From: Escallonia rubra
Lineage: Eukaryota; Streptophyta; Magnoliopsida; Escalloniales; Escalloniaceae
Reading direction: 5' to 3'
DNA length: 64,000 nt
NCBI GenBank assembly: GCA_033065855.1
Contig: JAVXUO010000529.1
Coordinates: 186,001-250,000, forward strand
Every line of letters begins with the position of its first letter. The stretch's first letter is position 1. Below, one piece after another: positions 58,107 through 64,000 of the stretch. Below the pieces are notes generated by a model. It was not told the DNA's origin, made no database searches, and was given only the letters and a program-made list of their open reading frames with translations. A program made the position numbers and the translations under genes.

Positions 58107-58770
58107 TAAGTTTAATAAATATTGGGCGGAATTGCCTACTATTTTTTAGGTAGCCACTTGTTTGGATCCTGGGTTAAAGTTGCATGGCGCGAAAGTTTCG
58201 ATACTAGAGATATCAAGAGTAATGTACTACACGGATGAAGACACAACTAAACTTACAACGAAAGTGAGCACAACATTTGAGGATCTGTACGACCTATATC
58301 AAAATTCCATTGACGTGCGTGGGAGAGCTTCATCGTCAAGCTGTGAAATATGTTATGCGTCATATCTTAAGGGCCTTGAACATCTAGTAGCAAGACAACT
58401 ACCAGCGGAAGGTACTTCAAGTTCGACAGGTTCGTATACTTTTTCCTCTTTTAATGAGATTGGTTTGTATGCATATACTAATCATTATTCTGCTTTATCA
58501 ATGGAAGAACAGATGAATTTTGATTTGTTAAATTTTTGGAAACAAAATGAAAAAAATTATAAAACTTTATCCCAAATTGTCCGAGAAGTACTACCGGTGC
58601 AAGCATCTACTGTTGCTTCAGAGTTGGCATTTTCAGCGAGAGGGAGGGTGTTGGATGACAGGAGAAGTCGTCTTAACCTTGAGTCACTCGAGTTATGTGT
58701 ATGTTGGAAGGATTATCTTGATGCAAAATACCGCGAGCAAGATAAATCGATTGATGATAGGAAAATCATT
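58107..58770 (+). pseudogene. hAT transposase C-terminal fragment
   Basis: Same family as the transposase at 43,503-45,721. It starts with a KFNKYW-like block, then the part around LDPGLKLHGAKVSILEISRV, and an intact dimerisation domain (LPVQASTVASELAF, RGRVLDDRRSRLNLESLELC) in one open frame of 213 codons from 58,162. After about 58,760 the sequence leaves the family, so the last dozen residues and stop are not native. N-terminal two-thirds absent; no terminal repeats nearby. Not functional. Confidence 0.8.
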
Positions 58771-58804
58771 TTCCTTCCAAGGAAATGGGCAACAAGGCCT
58801 TGAA

Positions 58805-59640
58805 ATAATTGGTTTAAGAAAGTGTGGGCTTACCAAAGCCCAACAACAAGGCCTTCAAAGAAAAGGACCTGCTATAGGTAATTCATATTTTCATCAAACA
58901 TCATGCTTCATTCATGTTTAAGGCCTTCTGGTAAAGTATTGTTTGGATTAGTTTTGTAAGGAAATGATAGTAATATCATTAGAGGTTGGTATAAGTTGAA
59001 TAACTGTCTTGCAACTAACTCAATATTAAGTATCAGTTCAACAATGTTTCTATGAAAATTTGAACAATAATGAACCATCAAGAAGATGGTGTCTACATGG
59101 TTTGACTAGCCGATGCTTAAAGCATGAATACCAAGCTTTGAGTCCAAGTTTGGTATAGGCAGTGGAGTTGGAGTTTGAGTTGCTGGTATTATCTCTTAGC
59201 AGTTTGACCCCAATGAGTTTTTAAACTTTTGCAGTTAAGCAACATGTAGTGAGGCAGACATGTCGAAACTACTAATACTTGAGTGCTAATAACTTTTCAA
59301 GCCCAAGGACGAGACTTGAAATTTCTACTTGATACATATTCTAGGTGCTAACAGGCCGATGATTGTGGCAGCGAGGGTGGTCATTATGAAGGTCAAATTT
59401 CACATGTTGATTTCATGGTTGCAGTGGCTGGGGCCTAAAATGATTTCATGGTCATTGTGAAGATCCTTTTCTCGGTGGTGTTTGGGGTGTAGGCTGAATA
59501 CTTTTGCACTGATTAGCTGTGGAGTTGAAATAGTTGGTTAGTAATGTTGGGGAGTTTATTTGAGATGGGTTTTTGGTATGCAGGTATGTTCACAATTTGG
59601 TGTTGGTGGTCACATGTTTTGGATAAAAGGTGTAGCGAGT
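58805..59640. other. Nothing recognised
   Basis: Mixed-composition DNA without coding homology or repeat ends. Confidence 0.4.
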
Positions 59641-59649
59641 ATAAGTCTC

Positions 59650-60000
59650 TGCTGCCTAAACAGGTTGTTAATTGCAATCTCTTCTTTCATTGCCATGTGG
59701 ATAGCCTTAGTCGAGTAATAACCTCAAATTGCTCTACAAGACTTCTGATTCCAGGCCTCAATCTTCCCACAAAGCTCGTCAAAAAGTAGCTCTCATCCAG
59801 TATTCTGAACTCCTCCACCACCTGAGCCCTCAATTCTTCAAACTGATTGTAATATTCTCCCACGGTAGTTACTTGTCTGAGCTGTTCAAAATCCCTAATC
59901 ACATTGCCTCTACTTACATTGGAGAACCTTGCATATAAATCACCCACAACTCTTTTCCAACGCACTTTGCCCAATGGCTTAATGTAAGCACCATATCAAC
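59650..60000 (-). mobile_element. Ty3/gypsy gag relic (fossil)
   Basis: A minus-strand piece of the retrotransposon gag family (LYARFSNVSRGNVIRDFEQL, TTVGEYYNQFEELRAQV). No LTR, zinc knuckle or pol around it. Isolated fragment, old. Confidence 0.7.
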
Positions 60001-60479
60001 TGTGTACTTCATCATCAAAGAGTACTAATGCATAAGCTACATTTTAATTATTATGTATTAGGTGTCAATCTGTTTGACCAACATAATTTAGGTTGGATTC
60101 ATGGTTAAACTTGGTTATGCAAGTACATTGATGCACATTCTTTAACATGCCTTTAATTGCTTTGTTACAGGCCGAAGTTATCGCGACTCATGCTACTGAT
60201 GATGGCAATGATGAAACCTTCGGTGAGCTTGGTGGATGATTGCCTTATGTGACCAGATCTGACATCACATTTGTTGGGATATTTGTTCATTTTGGTAACC
60301 AAGCAACTGGTTGATTTAGATGCATTAACTCAATTGCTAACTTTTAGTGGTATTCAACAAATGCAAAATATCTGTTATCTTCAGTTAATTTTCGGATGTT
60401 AGATTATTATTGTCACACGTTGTGGCATCAACTAAGAATAGTATAATCTATTATGCAAATTTAATAATTTTTATTTTCA

Positions 60480-60895
60480 GAAATATTAGCTCCTAAATAT
60501 GATTTTTGCGATGGAATTAGCGACGAAAAAAATCATTTAGCACCTAAACATTCTTTTTGCGACGGAATTAGCAATTGAAAAATTCCTAAATATGTTTTTT
60601 TTTTGTGACAGAATTAGCGACAGAAAAAATTATTTAGCTCCTAAATATTGTTTTTGCAACGGAAAATTTTATTTAGCTCCTAAATATGGTTTTTGCGACA
60701 TAATTAGCGACGAAATATTTTCCCTGTATGAAATTTGGCGACGGAATTTTTTTCGCTAATCGTAATTTTTTAAAAATACATAAAAATATATTTATATTTC
60801 AATTATTGATTTTTAAAAATGTTACTTTTTTGAAAACTAAAAAAATATGTTTAGCGACGGAATTTCCGTCACTAATTGTTATTTTTCTTGTAGTG
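60480..60895 (-). mobile_element. CACTA (En/Spm) transposon, right terminus
   Basis: Ends TTTTTCTTGTAGTG (CACTACAAGAAAAA inverted) at 60,895. Inside are subterminal repeats with GCGACGGAATTAGCGACG and TTTAGCTCCTAAATATG units. The left terminus was not found. A small exon-like piece after TTGTTACAG at about 60,171-60,237 may belong to its coding region, but this is a guess. Confidence 0.7.
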
Positions 60896-60899
60896 TTCC

Positions 60900-61315
60900 T
60901 AGTGCTTGAGATTGCCGTCTTTTTCACGTCAGAGTTCTAACTTTTTCATATTAGTACTATTTTCCCCTCTAAACAAAAATGAATCCTTACATCAAATCCC
61001 TGTTCAATTATGTGCCTCTAAGTAGCGGCAATATCTAGATGACGACAAAGAAGATTTAAGCTCAAGTTACATTTTGTTTTTGAAGTAGGAGAAAATTTTC
61101 AAATATTATCTCAATTTTTACTAAACAGTTTAAACTAAATATAGCGATACTTTGACCACAATGAGCAATATATATTTGAATGGCGATGTCTGCAAACTTG
61201 CTTTTACACAATCATTGTAGCATATTTCATTTCCTGTCGCTTTACATACGTCAGCAGCAAATCATTAGGAGGGTTTTGCTCAAATAACAAGAAAAGTTGT
61301 TAAAGCGAATTTGCA
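60900..61315. other. Nothing recognised
   Basis: AT-rich DNA between the CACTA end and the Mutator-like element. Confidence 0.4.
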
Positions 61316-61324
61316 TTTCTGAAA

Positions 61325-62473
61325 GGGATAATTGCAAAAAATATTCTTGTGGTTTGAGGTAGTTGCAAAAAGACCCCTCTTGTTAAAAAAATTGCATAAA
61401 CACACATGAAATTGCAAAGGTGTTGCACCGTAAAAATTCAGTAATAGAATGAGAAAAATGTCTAAATTGCCCCTCTATATAAATGAGAATGGCGCGCTCT
61501 TTCCACTTCTCTTTTCCTATCTGATTCTCTCCTTCTTCACGAGATTCTTAGATTTTGACATGCACGAAGGCCAGCTGTCTGGATCGATGGCGGGCTCGCG
61601 GCGACGCAAGCCAGGATCGATGGGGCTGGCAGGGGCGCAAGATGTTGATTGATTATTTACTCGAATTGCACAAATTCAAATCTAGGGTTTCAAATCGCAC
61701 ATTCCAATTTGAAACCCTAGATTTTAGTTTGTGCGATTAGGGTTCGAATTGTTGGTGGCCGCAGCACAGGATTAGGGTTCGATCTAAGTTTGGGGGTTTG
61801 ATTATGGTTCAATCTAAGTTTGGGGTTTCGATTAGGGTTCAAATTGTTGTGGGATTGGTTTGGGGGTGATGGTTGTAGCGGGACTAGGCGATGATGGCAG
61901 CTGCGACATTCGACGGTGATGGTGGCGGCGGGATTGGGTGGGCTGTTGGCGGTGATGGGATTATGTGCAGAAGTTGGCGGCGGTGGGATTGGATGAGAAA
62001 TAGGGTGGCGCCGGTTGTGGGTGGCGCAAGTGGTGGACGGTGTGGTGGAGGCAAGAATTTGAGGGGACTTACACCGGCGGCGCACGTGACGGGGCTGGCG
62101 GCTTCTGGGTGGTGGTGGCGCCGGTTGTGGGTGGCGCAGATGGCAGACTGGGGCGCTGCTGGTGAGGGTGGCGGCTAGGGTTGGGTTTTGGTGGAATTGG
62201 GACTTGTTTGGGAGAGATAAAAAGAGGGAGGGTACTTTAGTCTTTTTAATATAATTTTTTTTACTACACGCATTTTTCAAGAGCGTGAAAAGCATGCCCT
62301 GTTAATTTGGATAACTTTTCTAACAGTTGCAACAAACTAAGGGCTAGAGGGAGGCCTTTACAATTTTTGTAATAATATGAGTCTTTTTGCAACTGCTCCA
62401 AACCACAAGGGTATTTTTTGCAATTATCCCTCTGCAACTGCCCCAAACCACAAGGGTATTTTGCAATTATCCC
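61325..62473. mobile_element. Mutator-like element with GC-rich interior
   Basis: 1,149 bp. Long inverted ends start GGGATAATTGCAAAAAATA. The 9-bp flanks TTTCTGAAA / TTTTCGAAA (61,316-61,324; 62,474-62,482) agree at 7 of 9. The right terminus is present twice in tandem (about 62,384-62,430 and 62,431-62,473). The interior (61,880-62,180) is GGCGGTGG-rich with long open frames on both strands (Pro-rich 61,717-62,295 minus; Gly/Trp-rich 61,891-62,178 plus), which look like composition effects; captured host sequence is possible. No transposase. Confidence 0.75.
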
Positions 62474-62646
62474 TTTTCGAAATGAAGACCTAAGGTGTCC
62501 TTTTGTAATCTTAGTAACATTGCGCAGTACTGGTGAACTGAAGAAGTGATTATGTGCTTGTATGAATGGCTCAGTAGCGCGCACAAACAGAAATGCACTC
62601 AAATGTGTTTCAGTCTTTCACATTGCATGTAAGCTAACGAAAGTAA

Positions 62647-62942
62647 GACCCCGTACGCTTACCATATTCGTTTTCTGGTTTTAGTAATGATGATGAAAAA
62701 GATTCTTTTTTGCGTACTTTTACCATTTTCTGTTTTCGTTTTGGATAAAATTACTCAAATAGTAACAAAAAACTGAAAAGCTTTTTTCACTCAAACTTAA
62801 CCCAATATAAGAAAAAATAGCTAATTTTTTTTTTGTGAAAATGATAAAAGTACAGGAATGGATTTTCAAACTGAATATCAAAATCATGAAAATAAAAACA
62901 GAAAATGAAAACAGAAAACAAATATGATAAGCGTACGGGACC
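62647..62942. mobile_element. TAA-flanked MITE (PIF/Harbinger-like) next to P450
   Basis: 296 bp. Inverted ends GACCCCGTACGCTTACCATA and GGTCCCGTACGCTTATCATA. TAA on both sides (62,644-62,646; 62,943-62,945). AT-rich interior, no coding. It lies 17 bp past the P450 stop codon, so it must lie in or form the 3' UTR. Confidence 0.75.
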
Positions 62943-62961
62943 TAAGTGCTCGACCTCATGA

Positions 62962-63564
62962 TTATATAGTTGGGACAGCCCTGAGAGGGATGGCCTTCTG
63001 AAGTGTAAGGCCAAACTTCTCACTCATGTCCATGTCTTCAGGTTTCATCCCATCTTCAAGCCTCCAATTGAACGAATGCAGTATAGACCCTAACATAAGA
63101 TGCACGACTCTATAAGCCAATGGCAGTCCCGGACATATCCTCCTTCCAGCACCAAATGGAATGAGCTCAAAATCTCGACCTCTGAAGTCAATTTCACTGA
63201 CTAAAAACCTTTCTGGCATAAATGAGCCCGGGTTCAACCATACGTTGGAGTCGCGACCAGTAGCCCATACGTTGACTAAAATTTGCGCATTTTTGGGCAC
63301 GACAAAGCTGTCGATTTCTACGTCGGTGTCAGCCTTGTGGGGTACTAGAAATGGTCCTGCTGGGTGCAGTCGAAATGTTTCTTTGACAATTGCTTGCAAG
63401 TACGGCAGCTTCGAAATGTCTGATTCTTGAAGTGGCTCATTTTTGCCTACGACTTCCTCTAGCTCTGTCCTCGCTTTTGCTAATTTTTCTGGATTGCATA
63501 GCAACTCCGTCATCGCCCATTCCACCGTGAGGGAGCTCGTATCTGTCCCTGCTAGAAATAAGTC
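62962..63564 (-). CDS. Cytochrome P450, CYP76-like, last exon
   Basis: Exon 2 of 200 codons ending in TAA. The 3' splice site TTTTCAG precedes the codon for Asp of DLFLAGTDTSS, the conserved CYP76 intron position (phase 0). Seen in order: I-helix oxygen-binding AGTDTSS, ExxR (KETFRLHP), PERF (MPERFL), heme-binding FELIPFGAGRRICPG with the Cys ligand, and the end LRAVPTI. No stop or frame break. Family members are ER-anchored monooxygenases, many acting on monoterpenols or other small metabolites; the substrate here cannot be told. Exon 1, with the membrane anchor, is outside the window. CYP71-clan relatives share many of these motifs, so the family is likely but not certain. Confidence 0.9.
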   Translation of the reverse strand, partial: DLFLAGTDTSSLTVEWAMTELLCNPEKLAKARTELEEVVGKNEPLQESDISKLPYLQAIVKETFRLHPAGPFLVPHKADTDVEIDSFVVPKNAQILVNVWATGRDSNVWLNPGSFMPERFLVSEIDFRGRDFELIPFGAGRRICPGLPLAYRVVHLMLGSILHSFNWRLEDGMKPEDMDMSEKFGLTLQKAIPLRAVPTI

Positions 63565-64000
63565 CTGAAAACAATAGTGTGAGATTGGCCAAAACAATAG
63601 CGTAAGTACTGAAGTTTTTCACTACAGGCTGCCAAAACAATAGCGTAAGTACTGAAGTTTTATCAGACCTAAACCAAAATTTGAAAAGCTGAAGTTTCTG
63701 TGCTTGACCAATAGCCCATACGTTGACGTAGACCTAGAGAACTCGAACAATTATCTACATTGATTGAAATTCGTACCCACTTGTGCCACACTTAATTGTC
63801 ATATGCATTAGATATCTCGAGTGGGATGGCACCTGCGGCTAAAAGCAACAACGCGGACGTGTGCCTTAAAGCCCCTTTAGACAGCCGCGTGAGTGTGTGG
63901 TGCGACCACATATGCATATTTTGTATTTCTAAAACAATATAACATATCACCGCGTTACTTATATACTCATAATATTTTCATTCTCAAACAATGTTGGACT
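63565..64000 (-). other. P450 intron, partial, with a 43-bp tandem duplication
   Basis: Non-coding up to the window edge, so the intron exceeds 430 bp. 63,588-63,619 and 63,631-63,661 repeat GCCAAAACAATAGCGTAAGT and what follows. A stretch near 63,712-63,727 (AGCCCATACGTTGAC) also occurs in the exon at about 63,264-63,279. Confidence 0.6.

Noticed and set aside
9862-60895. CACTA left end at 9,862 and right end at 60,895 as one giant element
   Set aside because: The flanking trinucleotides differ (AGG against TTC), the distance is 51 kb, and the subterminal repeat units are different. Two separate partial elements are simpler.
61717-62295. 192-codon Pro-rich minus-strand frame as a gene
   Set aside because: It crosses the GC-rich interior and the terminal region of a Mutator-like element; opposite strand is open too.

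Overview
The window is plant nuclear DNA, almost certainly from a eudicot. The signs are nepenthesin-type aspartic proteases, a CYP76-like P450 exon, long AT-rich intergenic DNA, and a dense mix of LTR retrotransposons, L1-type LINEs, hAT, CACTA, Mutator-like, Stowaway and Harbinger-like elements plus a Helitron. I cannot name the genus. I saw no rRNA, tRNA, CRISPR array or organelle insert.

Host genes are few. (1) A family of intronless nepenthesin/CDR1-like (A1B) aspartic proteases is spread over 2.4-56 kb. Two copies are intact (24,694-26,049 minus; 52,635-53,981 minus). One is full length but carries a single premature stop (4,507-5,853 plus). Four are 5' fragments (near 2.7, 9.3, 50.7 and 55.7 kb). 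(2) The last exon of a CYP76-like P450 lies at 62,962-63,564 (minus), and its first exon lies beyond the right edge.

The main architectural feature is an old inverted segmental duplication. The left arm (about 2,390-9,860) carries, in order, a protease fragment, a full-length protease, an LTR-like block and a second protease fragment. The right arm (about 56,035-50,505, read backwards) carries the same parts in the same order. The left arm later took in a hAT-type MITE which itself received a Mutator-like element. A CACTA end cuts its last protease fragment. A second duplication concerns the upstream region of the 24.7 kb protease: 26,100-34,950 is matched at 16,845-18,750, where the gene itself is missing.

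Between the arms, about 10-50 kb is a transposon nest: a CACTA end with internal repeats (9.9-10.9 kb), a probable gypsy LTR (11.5-13.0), an internally deleted Copia element with both LTRs (13.0-16.8), a Copia pol fossil split by a TAA-flanked MITE (19.4-22.4) and abutting a LINE fragment (22.4-24.0), a Stowaway MITE (24.0), a tandem duplication joined by LINE-derived filler (26.4-28.9), a large L1-type LINE (29.3-34.6), a GGN-rich tract (35.9-36.7), hAT-type MITEs (37.1, 39.4, 41.4), a nearly complete 3.97 kb hAT transposon with ends and target duplication (42.8-46.8), and a Tat/Ogre-like LTR fossil with a dyad-rich satellite-like array (48.6-50.5). To the right of the inverted arm lie a second Tat-like fossil, a truncated hAT transposase, a gypsy gag relic, a CACTA right end, a Mutator-like element, and a Harbinger-like MITE sitting 17 bp past the P450 stop codon.

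The protease genes do not form a pathway with the other contents. The window reads as a gene cluster expanded and then broken up by duplication and transposons. The most testable points are the inverted duplication, the DSGA second catalytic motif confined to the duplicated protease pair (the third copy has DSGT), and the LINE-derived filler DNA.
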